Source of the DNA: JBDSKH01 sp050245915
GTDB lineage: Bacteria > Actinomycetota > Actinomycetes > Actinomycetales > Microbacteriaceae
Assembly (NCBI GenBank): GCA_050245915.1
Contig: JBFWWZ010000020.1
Location: 1-43,013 of the forward strand
DNA: 43,013 nucleotides
Reading direction: 5' to 3'
Under the pieces are notes generated by a model, which was not told the origin of the DNA, made no database searches, and was given only the letters and a program-made list of their open reading frames with translations. Below are positions 32,641-40,816 of the stretch, one piece after another. Numbering within the stretch: position 1 is the first letter of the stretch; the number at the start of each line of letters is the position of its first letter. Made by a program: the position numbers and the translations under genes.

Positions 32641-34302
32641 CTACATCTTGTCGGGGGCGGTCACGCCCAGCATGCCCAGTCCGTTGCGGAGCACCTGACC
32701 CGTTGCGTCATTGAGCCACAGACGGGTACGGTGCACGTCCTCCACAGCGTCGTCGCCGAGCGGGATCACGCGGCAGGCGTCGTACCAGCGGTGGTACGAG
32801 CCCGCCAGGTCTTCGAGATACCGGGCGATGCGGTGCGGCTCCCGCAGCTCCGCGGACTGCAGCACGATGCGCGGGAACTCGGCGAGCACCCCGAGCAGCA
32901 CGCTCTCGGTCTCGTGCTCCAGCGTCGCGGCATCGAACGCCGAGCGGTCGACACCCGACGCCTCCGCGTTGCGCGCCACCGCGCGGGTGCGCGCATGCGC
33001 GTACTGCACGTAGAACACCGGGTTGTCGTTCGACTGCTTCGTCAGAAGGTCGAGGTCGATGTCGATCGAGGAGTCGACGCTGCTGCGCACCAGGGCGTAA
33101 CGCGCGGCGTCGACGCCCACCGCATCCACCAGGTCTTCGAGTGTCACCACGGTGCCCGCCCGCTTCGACATGCGCACCGGCTCGCCGTCGCGGACCAGGT
33201 TCACCTGCTGCCCGATCAGGATCTCGAGGTTCACATACGGGACGTCGCCGAACGCCGCCGTCATCGCCATCAGGCGCTTCACATACCCGTGGTGGTCGGC
33301 ACCCAGCAGGATCAGGTTGCGCTCGAACCCGCGCTCGCGCTTGTCGAGGTAGTACGCCAGGTCGCCCGAGATGTAGGCCGGCTCGCCGTCGGACTTGATG
33401 ATGACGCGGTCTTTGTCGTCGCCGAACTCGGTGGTGCGCAGCCAGGTCGCGCCGTCTGCTTCGAAGATGTGCCCGAGCTCGCGCAGGCGGGCGACCGCCC
33501 GCTCCACGGCACCCGACTCGTGCAGCGAGTTCTCGTGCGTGTAGACATCGAAATCGACGCCGAAGTCGTGCATCGAGGCCTTGATCTCGCCGAACATCAG
33601 CTCGACGCCGTTGGCGCGGAAGACCTCCTGCAGTTCGTCGCGCGGGAGGGCGGAGAGGTCGCCCGGATAGAGCTGCTCCACCCGCGCAGCGATGTCGAGG
33701 ATGTAGCCGCCGCCGTACCCGTCCTCGGGCGCCGGCTCCCCCAGATGCGCGGCCACCAGGCTGCGGGCGAACCTGTCGATCTGGATGCCGTGGTCGTTGA
33801 AGTAGTACTCGCGCGTCACCAGCCCGCCCTGGGCCGCGAACACCCGGGACAGGCTGTCCCCGACCGCCGCCCAGCGGGTGCCGCCGATGTGGATCGGGCC
33901 GGTCGGGTTGGCGGACACGAACTCGACGTTGATCGTGACGCCGTCGTACAGCACACCCCGGCCGTACGCCTCACCCTGCTCGACGATCGCCTGCGCGAGC
34001 GCGCCCGCGGCGGCGGCGTCCAGGCGGATGTTGAGGAAGCCGGGTCCCGCGACCTCGGCCGACGCGACGCCGGCGACAGCGCTCAGAGCAGCGGCCAGCT
34101 CGCCGGCGAACGCCCGAGGGTCGATGCCGAGGCGCTTGCCGAGCTTCAGCGCCGCGTTGGAGGCCCAGTCACCGTGGTCGCGGTTGCGAGGGCGCTCGAG
34201 GGTGACGTCCTCCGGCGTGATCTGCGCGGAATCGAGGCCGCGCGCCGCCGCCGCCGACCGCACGACATCCAGCAGGGCGGCGGCGAGTTCGGCGGGAGTC
34301 AC
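32641..34302 (-). CDS. argS: arginyl-tRNA synthetase
   Basis: A 553-residue class I synthetase. The HIGH-type motif is ANPTGPIHIGGTRW, the KMSK-type motif is MSKRAG, and the C-terminal DALR domain ends in LNDATGQVLRNGLGMLGV. The N-terminal Add1 domain covers about 1-90. GTG is the start. TAGGAT on the minus strand lies 8 nt upstream, suggesting a short or absent leader. The gene for tRNA-Arg(CCG) is 1.5 kb away. Confidence 0.97.
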   Translation of the reverse strand: MTPAELAAALLDVVRSAAAARGLDSAQITPEDVTLERPRNRDHGDWASNAALKLGKRLGIDPRAFAGELAAALSAVAGVASAEVAGPGFLNIRLDAAAAGALAQAIVEQGEAYGRGVLYDGVTINVEFVSANPTGPIHIGGTRWAAVGDSLSRVFAAQGGLVTREYYFNDHGIQIDRFARSLVAAHLGEPAPEDGYGGGYILDIAARVEQLYPGDLSALPRDELQEVFRANGVELMFGEIKASMHDFGVDFDVYTHENSLHESGAVERAVARLRELGHIFEADGATWLRTTEFGDDKDRVIIKSDGEPAYISGDLAYYLDKRERGFERNLILLGADHHGYVKRLMAMTAAFGDVPYVNLEILIGQQVNLVRDGEPVRMSKRAGTVVTLEDLVDAVGVDAARYALVRSSVDSSIDIDLDLLTKQSNDNPVFYVQYAHARTRAVARNAEASGVDRSAFDAATLEHETESVLLGVLAEFPRIVLQSAELREPHRIARYLEDLAGSYHRWYDACRVIPLGDDAVEDVHRTRLWLNDATGQVLRNGLGMLGVTAPDKM

Positions 34303-34310
34303 AGGTCACG

Positions 34311-34316
34311 ATCCTA
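34311..34316 (-). promoter_or_regulatory. putative -10 box (TAGGAT) of argS
   Basis: TAGGAT on the minus strand ends 8 nt before the GTG start. No good -35 is seen upstream. Confidence 0.4.
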
Positions 34317-34365
34317 GCCCGGGCGGGCCTCCGCCTTCTCACGGGGAAGCGGGTGACAATGAGGC

Positions 34366-34959
34366 ATGCGCTCTGTGCTCCGCTGGTCAGCGGTCCCTCT
34401 CGTCGTCGCCGCCCTCGGGGTGGGACTCCTCACCGGCTGCGTGCCGGAGGCGCCCGTGGAGCCGGGTCTCACCGGGCCCAACCCGAGCGGCGATCCCACC
34501 GGTCAGCCCGCGCCGACGATCAGCGCCACCCCGGTCAGCACCCCGGTCGACGCCACCTGCGACGAGCTGCTGTCGCCGCAGGCCGTGTACGACTTCAACC
34601 CCAACTTCGGGCTGCTCGACTCGTACAGCCCGAGCGAGGGCTCCGTCGCGGCGAGCGCCATCGCCTACCAGGGTGTGGCGTGCCGGTGGCAGAACCAGAC
34701 CAGCGGCGACAACATCGACGTCTCCGTGGCGGAGCTCGACGACGATACGCTCACGGCCCTGAAGAACGCCGCGTTCGACCAGAGCGAGATGGTCCCGACC
34801 TACGGCGAGGAGGCGTACTTCACGCTGGGCGGCAACGGCGTGGGAACCGCCATCGTGTTCCAGGGGCCGTACTGGATCGTCGTGGAGTCGCCGGCCTTCC
34901 GCGAGCCGGGCGATGCCACCCCCATCGTCGAGTCGGTGATCGCGGGGCTTGACGCCTAA
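34366..34959 (+). CDS. secreted lipoprotein of unknown function
   Basis: A 197-residue protein. The signal peptide MRSVLRWSAVPLVVAALGVG ends in lipobox LLTGC (Cys about 25). A Pro/Thr/Ser-rich linker leads to a domain of about 140 residues with CDELLSPQAVYDF near its start and a second Cys in GVACRWQN, perhaps a disulfide. DUF3558-like lipoproteins share this layout, but I cannot confirm the family. It is divergent from argS and its last 4 nt overlap the transglutaminase gene. Confidence 0.82.
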   Translation: MRSVLRWSAVPLVVAALGVGLLTGCVPEAPVEPGLTGPNPSGDPTGQPAPTISATPVSTPVDATCDELLSPQAVYDFNPNFGLLDSYSPSEGSVAASAIAYQGVACRWQNQTSGDNIDVSVAELDDDTLTALKNAAFDQSEMVPTYGEEAYFTLGGNGVGTAIVFQGPYWIVVESPAFREPGDATPIVESVIAGLDA

Positions 34960-35756
34960 CCCAGTTCCACCAGCTCGTCGGGATCGTCGTCGAGCTCGTC
35001 CACGGCGGTCGCCTCCACCTGCAGTGCGGTCAGCCGGATGTCGGTGATCGTGTTCGTCAGGAACGCGGTGTCCGTGGCGTCGCGCCCCGTGGCGATGCGC
35101 ACCATCCCGCGGCGCGGAGCCAGGCGCGTCGCATCGACCACCACCCAGCGCCCCTCCACCAGCGCCTCCACCACGGCGTGGAAGTCGGGGGGTACGAGGC
35201 CGGGGGCGTAGACCGAGACCAGCCGGGCCGGCACATCCAGGGCGCGGAGCAGCGCGGCGGTCAGGTGCGCGAAGTCGCGGCACACCCCCGCTCCGCTTTC
35301 CAGGGTCTCGGCGGCGCCGCCCGTCGGCGACGTCGACTCGGCCTCGTACCGCAGCCGGCCGTGCACCCAGGCCGCGACCTCCCGCACCAGCGCGGCGCCA
35401 TCCAGTCCCGGGAAGGTGTCGCGCGCGAACGGCTGCAGGGTGTCGGACTGCACGTAACGGCTGGGACGCAGATAGGTGATGGCATCGAGCGGCTCGACCG
35501 CGACGGGAGCGGCACGACCACCGACCGCCGCCCGGTACTCGATCTGCATCGTGCCGGGGACGGTCTCGAACACCTGCAGCCGCGTGCCGTGCAGGTCACC
35601 GAGCTCACGGGTCGGCACCCCCTCGCCGTCGAGCGTGACACGCAACCGCTCGGACTCCAGGGGTACACCCCGTGCCGCCGACACCGCGAGCATGAACTCC
35701 GTCGGGCCGTCGACCTCGAGCGTCATCGTCGCGTGCACATCTCGTCGTCCGGCCAC
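34956..35756 (-). CDS. transglutaminase-like protease-fold protein
   Basis: A 266-residue protein with an N-terminal bacterial transglutaminase beta domain (about 1-125) and a papain-fold transglutaminase core. The catalytic Cys is in GAGVCRDFAH, His in PPDFHAVVEAL, and Asp in WVVVDATRLAPR. Such proteins act as peptidases or amide-forming enzymes; the substrate is unknown. GTG at 35756 is supported by TAGGTT 6 nt upstream; an internal ATG at MTLEVD is an alternative. No signal peptide is seen. Confidence 0.9.
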   Translation of the reverse strand: MAGRRDVHATMTLEVDGPTEFMLAVSAARGVPLESERLRVTLDGEGVPTRELGDLHGTRLQVFETVPGTMQIEYRAAVGGRAAPVAVEPLDAITYLRPSRYVQSDTLQPFARDTFPGLDGAALVREVAAWVHGRLRYEAESTSPTGGAAETLESGAGVCRDFAHLTAALLRALDVPARLVSVYAPGLVPPDFHAVVEALVEGRWVVVDATRLAPRRGMVRIATGRDATDTAFLTNTITDIRLTALQVEATAVDELDDDPDELVELG

Positions 35757-35761
35757 GCTGC

Positions 35762-35768
35762 TAACCTA
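35762..35768. promoter_or_regulatory. overlapping opposed -10 boxes for tRNA-Arg and the transglutaminase gene
   Basis: TAACCT (35762-35767, plus) precedes tRNA-Arg by 13 nt. TAGGTT (35763-35768, minus) lies 6 nt before the GTG at 35756. The two hexamers share five bases. Confidence 0.4.
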
Positions 35769-35780
35769 GGTCAGCACCAC

Positions 35781-35853
35781 GCCCTCGTAGCTCAGTGGAT
35801 AGAGCGCTTCCCTCCGGAGGAAGAAGTCGCACGTTCGAATCGTGTCGAGGGCA
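35781..35853 (+). tRNA. tRNA-Arg (anticodon CCG)
   Basis: A complete cloverleaf. The acceptor GCCCTCG pairs with CGAGGGC, the D arm is GCTC/GAGC, and the anticodon stem CTTCC/GGAAG encloses loop CTCCGGA with anticodon CCG at 35814-35816. The T arm contains TTCGAAT. The discriminator base is A; CCA is not encoded. It reads CGG, a frequent codon in this GC-rich genome. Confidence 0.97.
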
Positions 35854-35916
35854 CCGAAGGCTGTTCGCGCAGGAGCGCTCCCTTTGCCCCGTCGTGCCTT
35901 TAACGTCGCCCCCTGG

Positions 35917-35956
35917 GCGACCAGGCGCCGCGCGATCAGGCATCGCGCGACCAGGC
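35917..35956. repeat. three 15-bp-period imperfect repeats downstream of tRNA-Arg
   Basis: GCGACCAGGC, GCGATCAGGC and GCGACCAGGC stand at 35917, 35932 and 35947 with five-base spacers. They lie between the tRNA and the 3' end of the regulator gene. No open reading frame of merit covers them and no hairpin with a T-run is evident. Confidence 0.7.
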
Positions 35957-35968
35957 ACACCGGGGCGC

Positions 35969-37411
35969 TTATGAGCTGGCGTGGGACTCCAGGAATTCGT
36001 AGAGTTCGCGGTCGTCGACGCCGGGGAAGGTGCCGGACGGGAGCGGGCTGAAGATGTGCGCGTGCACCTTCGCGCTCGTCCAGGCGCGGCTGCTCCAGTG
36101 CTGCGCCAGCTCGGCCGGCGGACGCTTGCAGCAGCTGGCGTCCGGGCAGCGCGACTGCTCCCGGCGCGTCGTCTCCCGCCCGCGGAACCACTTCGAGTCG
36201 CCGAACGGCACACCCAGCGTGATCGAGAACTCGTCGGAGGCACTGGTCCCGATCTGGGTGGACTCGAAGAACGAGCCCTGCGGGGTGTCGGTGTACTGGT
36301 AGAACTCGGTGGTCCGGTTCGTGCGCGCGAACGCGCGGCGCGCGCTCCATTTGCGGCAGACGATCTCGCCCTCCGTGCTGCCCGTGACATCCACCGGCAG
36401 GCGCAGCCCGTCGTTCTCATACGCCTTGTACACCGCGCCGTCGTCGCCGACGCGCAGGAAGTGCCAGGTCATGTCGAGGTACGGGGTCGCGAGGTTGGTG
36501 AAGCGCAACGCGGCGGACTCGTGGGTGGTGCCGAAGGCATCCCGGAAGTCCTCGATCGCGATGTTCCGCTCCGCCTTCGCGGTGCGCAGGAACTCGACCG
36601 ACTGCGTCAGCGGCATCAGGCAGGCGGAGGCGAAGTAGTTGATCTCCAGCCGCTGGTGCAGGAACTCGGCGTAGCTCTCGGGCGCGGCGTGGTCGAGCAG
36701 CCGGTGGGCGATCGCCTGCAGCGCCATCGAGCGCAGGCCGTGACCGCCCGGGATGGATGCCGGGGGCAGATAGATGCGCCCGTTCTCCAGGTCGGTCACC
36801 GACCTCGCCGAGTGCGGCAGGTCGTTCACGTGGACCAGCTCGAAGCCGAGGTGCTCGGCCATCTGCCGCACCTCGCGATGCGTGAGAGCGCCGGAGACGT
36901 GGCCGACGGCCTTCAGCTGGTCTTCGGCCAGCTTCTCGATCTCGGGGAGGTGGTTGTCGCGCTCCCGCATCATCGTGCGGAGCTCGGTGTTGGCCCGCCT
37001 CGCCTCCTCCGGGGTGGCGATCGCCTCCCGCGAGCGCCGGGCCAGCTCATGGTGCAGGCCGACGAGCGCACGCAGGGTGTCGTCCGGCATCCCTTTGCTC
37101 GCGCGGATCACGGGCAGCCCGAGCTCGGCATACACCGGACTCGACTGGGCGCGCTCCAGTTCGATCTCGAGACCGGCGCGCTCGGTGGGCGCGGTCGGCT
37201 CCAGCAGTTGCGCGACCGGGATGCCGAGGTGGTCCGCGACGGAGCCGAGCAGTGACAGCCGCGGCTCGCGTTTGCCGTTCTCCATGAGCGACAGCTGGCT
37301 GGGGGCGACGCCGACCGCCGCACCCAGCTGATCGAGGGTGAGGCCGGCGTTGGTGCGGAAATGCCGGATGCGCTGCCCGAGGGTCGCGAGATCGTTCACG
37401 AATTGCAGCAT
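35969..37411 (-). CDS. ScfR/RamB-like XRE-family transcriptional regulator
   Basis: A 480-residue regulator. The N-terminal XRE helix-turn-helix (about 8-65: LGQRIRHFRTNAGL, AAVGVAPSQLSLMENGKREP) is followed by an IrrE/DUF955-like metallopeptidase-fold domain (about 200-290) with AHRLLDH in place of HExxH. The C-terminal domain contains a Cys-rich patch, SRCPDASCCKRPP. This layout is that of short-chain fatty acyl-CoA regulators (RamB of Corynebacterium). The ATG at 37411 is chosen because upstream sequence contains the control region shared with pckG. It probably senses acyl-CoA or acetate status. Confidence 0.9.
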   Translation of the reverse strand: MLQFVNDLATLGQRIRHFRTNAGLTLDQLGAAVGVAPSQLSLMENGKREPRLSLLGSVADHLGIPVAQLLEPTAPTERAGLEIELERAQSSPVYAELGLPVIRASKGMPDDTLRALVGLHHELARRSREAIATPEEARRANTELRTMMRERDNHLPEIEKLAEDQLKAVGHVSGALTHREVRQMAEHLGFELVHVNDLPHSARSVTDLENGRIYLPPASIPGGHGLRSMALQAIAHRLLDHAAPESYAEFLHQRLEINYFASACLMPLTQSVEFLRTAKAERNIAIEDFRDAFGTTHESAALRFTNLATPYLDMTWHFLRVGDDGAVYKAYENDGLRLPVDVTGSTEGEIVCRKWSARRAFARTNRTTEFYQYTDTPQGSFFESTQIGTSASDEFSITLGVPFGDSKWFRGRETTRREQSRCPDASCCKRPPAELAQHWSSRAWTSAKVHAHIFSPLPSGTFPGVDDRELYEFLESHASS

Positions 37412-37414
37412 ACG

Positions 37415-37434
37415 GAAAGATTGGCCGATCTTTC
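37415..37434. promoter_or_regulatory. near-perfect 20-bp palindrome between the regulator gene and pckG
   Basis: GAAAGATTGGCCGATCTTTC has matching 7-base arms and a GGCC centre; only one symmetric position pair differs. It begins 3 bp upstream of the regulator ATG and ends 48 bp before the pckG ATG. It is a good candidate for the regulator's binding site, with autoregulation; this is inference. Confidence 0.65.
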
Positions 37435-37482
37435 TACCCTTTGAGGCTTCCCGGCGGCGGAATTCGGCCGCAGAGTGGAGAT

Positions 37483-39372
37483 ATGACCGATCTTCTCCCC
37501 CGTCCGGTGTCCACGCCCGATGACGAGAACGAGGTCTACGAGCCCGTTCACGACCCCAGCTGGGCACTCGCGCCCGAGGGCACCGACCCGCGCGTCGTGG
37601 CCTGGGTGGAGAAGATGGCACACCTCACCACCCCCGACACCGTCGTCTGGTGCGACGGCTCACGGCGCGAGCAGGACGAACTGCTGCGCGGACTCGTCGC
37701 CAGCGGCACCGTCACCCGGCTGAACGCCGAGCACCGGCCCTACAGCTTCCTCGCCCGCAGCCACCCCGAGGACGTGGCCCGGGTCGAGGCGCGCACGTTC
37801 ATCTGCTCGAAGCGGGAGGCCGACGCGGGCCCCACGAACAACTGGGCCGACCCCAAGAAGATGCGCGCCACCCTCGAGGGCCTGTTCGACGGCTCGATGC
37901 GGGGCCGCACCATGTACGTGGTGCCGTTCTCGATGGGGCCGCTCGGCAGCCCGCTCGCCCGCCTCGGGGTGCAGATCACCGACTCCCCCTACGTCGTCGT
38001 CAGCATGGGGATCATGACCCGCATGGGCTCGGAGGCCCTGAAGCTGATCGGCCCGGACACCGAATGGGTGCCGGCAGCCCACACGGTCGGCGCCCCGCTC
38101 GCCCCCGGCGACGTCGACGTGCCGTGGCCGTGCAACGAGACGAAGTACATCTCCCACTTCCCGGAGACCCGCGAGATCTGGTCGTTCGGCTCGGCCTACG
38201 GCGGCAACGCGATCCTGCCGAAGAAGGCGTTCGCCCTGCGGATCGCCAGCGTGATCGCCCGCGACGAGGGCTGGCTCGCCGAGCACATGCTGCTGCTGAA
38301 GGTCACCAACCCGCGCGGACGCGTCTTCCACGTCGCCGCCGCCTTCCCGAGCGCGTGCGGCAAGACGAACTTCGCCATGCTGAAGCCGACGATCCTCGGC
38401 TGGGAGGTCGAGACGATCGGCGACGACATCGCCTGGCTCGCCCCGGGCCCCGACGGCAAGCTGCGGGCCATCAACCCCGAGGCCGGCATCTTCGGGGTCG
38501 CACCGGGCACCGGGCCGAACACGAACGCCACGGCGCTCGAGAGCCTGTGGGGCAACACGCTCTTCACCAACGTCGCCCTGCGCGACGACGGCGACGTCTG
38601 GTGGGAGGGAATGACCGACAAGGCTCCCGACCACCTCATCGACTGGACGGGTGAGCACTGGACGCCGGATTCCGGACGTCCCGCCGCACACCCGAACTCG
38701 CGGTTCACCGTGGCCGCCGCCCAGATCCCGAGCATCTCGGATGACTGGGAGGACCCGCGGGGCGTCGTCATCGACGCCATCATCTTCGGCGGCCGGCGTG
38801 CCACCAACGTGCCTCTGGTGGCGGAGGCACGGGACTGGGAGCATGGCGTCTTCGTGGGCGCGACGATCTCGTCCGAGCGCACGGCGGCCGCCGAAGGCAC
38901 TGTGGGCGAGCTGCGCCGCGATCCGTTCGCGATGCTGCCGTTCTGCGGCTACAACATGGCCGACTACTTCCAGCACTGGCTGGATGTGGGCAAGGGCCTC
39001 CGTGCGACCGGCGGGGTTCCGCGGGTCTTCCAGGTGAACTGGTTCCGTAAAGGCGACGACGGCCGGTTCCTGTGGCCGGGCTTCGGCGACAACGGCCGCG
39101 TGCTCGCCTGGATCCTCGACCGCGTCGAGGGCCGCGCCGCCGCTGTGGAGAGCCCGGTGGGCTGGATCCCGGCGCCTGGCGCGATCGACCTCGACGGCGC
39201 CGACGTGAGCGACGCCGACTGGCAGGAGCTGTTCCGCATCGACGCCGCGGCGCACCTCGCGGAGGCCGACGATGCCGCGGCGTTCTTCGCCGGTTTCGGG
39301 GACCGCGTCCCCGCGGAGATCCACGGTCAGCTGGAGCAGCTGCGCGATCGCATGCGAGCCGCGCAGGCGTAG
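37483..39372 (+). CDS. pckG: phosphoenolpyruvate carboxykinase (GTP)
   Basis: A 629-residue cytosolic GTP-dependent PEPCK that interconverts oxaloacetate and PEP, the first step of gluconeogenesis. It has the PEPCK P-loop FPSACGKTNFAML, GDDIAWL (kinase-2) and the substrate Arg/Lys loop. WCDGSRRE is the N-terminal motif of the GTP class. GGAG precedes the ATG. It is divergent from a ScfR/RamB-type regulator, consistent with control by acetate or short-chain acyl-CoA. Confidence 0.97.
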   Translation: MTDLLPRPVSTPDDENEVYEPVHDPSWALAPEGTDPRVVAWVEKMAHLTTPDTVVWCDGSRREQDELLRGLVASGTVTRLNAEHRPYSFLARSHPEDVARVEARTFICSKREADAGPTNNWADPKKMRATLEGLFDGSMRGRTMYVVPFSMGPLGSPLARLGVQITDSPYVVVSMGIMTRMGSEALKLIGPDTEWVPAAHTVGAPLAPGDVDVPWPCNETKYISHFPETREIWSFGSAYGGNAILPKKAFALRIASVIARDEGWLAEHMLLLKVTNPRGRVFHVAAAFPSACGKTNFAMLKPTILGWEVETIGDDIAWLAPGPDGKLRAINPEAGIFGVAPGTGPNTNATALESLWGNTLFTNVALRDDGDVWWEGMTDKAPDHLIDWTGEHWTPDSGRPAAHPNSRFTVAAAQIPSISDDWEDPRGVVIDAIIFGGRRATNVPLVAEARDWEHGVFVGATISSERTAAAEGTVGELRRDPFAMLPFCGYNMADYFQHWLDVGKGLRATGGVPRVFQVNWFRKGDDGRFLWPGFGDNGRVLAWILDRVEGRAAAVESPVGWIPAPGAIDLDGADVSDADWQELFRIDAAAHLAEADDAAAFFAGFGDRVPAEIHGQLEQLRDRMRAAQA

Positions 39373-39395
39373 CCCGCACCGCATCCCGAGCCCGG

Positions 39396-39426
39396 AAGGC
39401 AGGTCGACTCGCTGGCGGCCTGCCTT
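39396..39426 (+). terminator. stem-loop after pckG
   Basis: AAGGCAGG (39396-39403) pairs with CCTGCCTT (39419-39426) around a 15-nt loop, followed by TCGTCCTGT. The stem is GC-rich and begins 24 nt after the stop; the T-tract is weak. Confidence 0.55.
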
Positions 39427-39442
39427 TCGTCCTGTCGCGCCC

Positions 39443-39469
39443 CAACCTTTCGCGACGCTCGTGCGTCTT
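39443..39469 (+). promoter_or_regulatory. ECF-type promoter of the sigma factor gene (autoregulation, leaderless)
   Basis: CAACC (39443-39447) and CGTC (39464-39467) are separated by 16 bp, matching the actinobacterial ECF consensus. The -10 ends 7-9 nt before the ATG at 39477, so transcription should start at or next to the start codon. Confidence 0.6.
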
Positions 39470-39476
39470 TAGGGTT

Positions 39477-40040
39477 ATGAGCGTGCAACGCCCGGAGTGG
39501 GAGAGCGTCGTGACCGAACTGGTCGCGACGCGCGGCGACGCGCTCCAGCGGTACGCGATGCTGCTCTGCGGTTCCCGCGAGCAGGCGGCAGATCTGGTGC
39601 AGGACGCTCTCGTGAAGACGTTCGGTCGGCTGCGCAACGGGTTCAGCGTGGAGAGCGCCGAGGCGTACGTGCGCCGCGCGATCCTCAACGGCCACCTCGA
39701 CGGCGGGCGGCGGATGACCCGCTGGCGCAAGGTCGCCCCGCTCGAGTACGTGCCCGACGAGCGCCCGTCGAGCGACGCCGACACCGACCTGCGCCACGAC
39801 TTGCACCGCGAACTGCGCAAGCTGAGCCCGCGCGAGCGCGCCTGCCTGGTGCTGCGGTACTACGACGACCTCAAGGTCGACGACATCGCCGAGACGCTCG
39901 GCATCAGCTCGGGCACGGTGAAGCGCTACCTGAGCGACGGCCTCGCCAAGATGGCCCTCTCCCTCGCGGACGACGGCTCCATCGCCGACCGGCTCGGAAC
40001 GCCGCCACAGAAGGGACGCACCGATGCCCAGCGACTCTGA
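39477..40040 (+). CDS. SigE-family ECF RNA polymerase sigma factor
   Basis: A 187-residue sigma factor with regions 2 and 4 only. Region 2 includes YAMLLCGSREQAADLVQDAL, and region 4 LSPRERACLVLRYYDDLKVDDIAETLGISSGTVKRY ends in the helix-turn-helix (abbreviated: AETLGISSGTVKRYLS). It belongs to the SigE-type ECF family common in actinobacteria. The start codon lies right behind an ECF-type promoter. The 3' end overlaps the next gene by 17 nt, typical of sigma/anti-sigma pairs. Confidence 0.93.
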   Translation: MSVQRPEWESVVTELVATRGDALQRYAMLLCGSREQAADLVQDALVKTFGRLRNGFSVESAEAYVRRAILNGHLDGGRRMTRWRKVAPLEYVPDERPSSDADTDLRHDLHRELRKLSPRERACLVLRYYDDLKVDDIAETLGISSGTVKRYLSDGLAKMALSLADDGSIADRLGTPPQKGRTDAQRL

Positions 40041-40788
40041 GCTCCGCCGCCGCTTCCAGGAGGGCACCCAGCCCCGCGGCGAGATCGACGTGGATGCCGT
40101 GCTGCGTCGCGCCCGCGCGCGGCGTCGTCCTCGGGTCGTCCTCGCCGCCGCCGGATCGGTGGTCGCGATCGCGGCGATCGCCGTGCCCGCCGTCGTGGTG
40201 ACCTCGTTCGGCACCTCGCCCGCGACGGTCAGCTCCGCCGACTACGCGCCCGAGGCGGCACCGGATGCCGAAGACGGCGCAGGCGGCGCGGCCGGCAGCG
40301 ACGCCGCGATGAGCCGTCCGAGCGCCGAGCGGCTGAACCTGTGCGAGGCGCCGGTCGCCGCGTTCCCGCCCGCCGAGGACGGCCTGGTGATCAGCGCGGC
40401 GGCGGTCTCGGCCGCGGCGGATGCGCGCAGCATCCCGGTCACGGTGACGCTGACCAACACGGGAAGCGGCAGCATCCTCGGCACCACGGCGAGCCGCCCC
40501 GCGCTCACCCTGTCGCGCGACGGGATCACGATCTGGCACACGAACGGACCGTCGGACATGTCCGCGCGCATCGTCGATCTCGGACCCGGCGAATCGATGA
40601 CCTACGAGACCGTGTTCGAACCGCTGGTCTGCGGCCCCGACGACGACGCGCGCGAAGCCTTCCGGCCCGACCTGCCCCCTGCCGGACCCGGCACGTATCT
40701 GCTCTGGGCGGCGATCGATGTGAGCCACGACGACGGCCCGGGGGTCGAGCTGGTCACCGGCCCCGCGGTGGCGGTCACCCTCGGCTGA
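40024..40788 (+). CDS. single-span membrane protein, probable anti-sigma partner
   Basis: A 254-residue protein. The cytoplasmic N-terminus of about 40 residues is charged and starts MPSDSELRRRFQEGTQ; one membrane span follows (VVLAAAGSVVAIAAIAVPAVVV, about 38-59). An Ala/Asp/Gly linker leads to an external immunoglobulin-like domain (about 100-254), VTLTNTGSGSILG being typical. The gene overlaps the sigma gene by 17 nt. An anti-sigma role is inferred from position and topology; no zinc-binding HxxxCxxC anti-sigma motif is visible, so it may instead be a membrane sensor or a target. Confidence 0.8.
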   Translation: MPSDSELRRRFQEGTQPRGEIDVDAVLRRARARRRPRVVLAAAGSVVAIAAIAVPAVVVTSFGTSPATVSSADYAPEAAPDAEDGAGGAAGSDAAMSRPSAERLNLCEAPVAAFPPAEDGLVISAAAVSAAADARSIPVTVTLTNTGSGSILGTTASRPALTLSRDGITIWHTNGPSDMSARIVDLGPGESMTYETVFEPLVCGPDDDAREAFRPDLPPAGPGTYLLWAAIDVSHDDGPGVELVTGPAVAVTLG

Positions 40789-40804
40789 ACCCGGGCGCGC
40801 TGGT

Positions 40805-40810
40805 TAGGAT
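40805..40810 (+). promoter_or_regulatory. putative -10 box (TAGGAT) for a leaderless TPM-protein mRNA
   Basis: TAGGAT ends 6 nt before the ATG at 40817. It lies 17 nt after the upstream stop, so the gene could be transcribed apart from the sigma operon. Confidence 0.45.
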
Positions 40811-40816
40811 GCGGGC

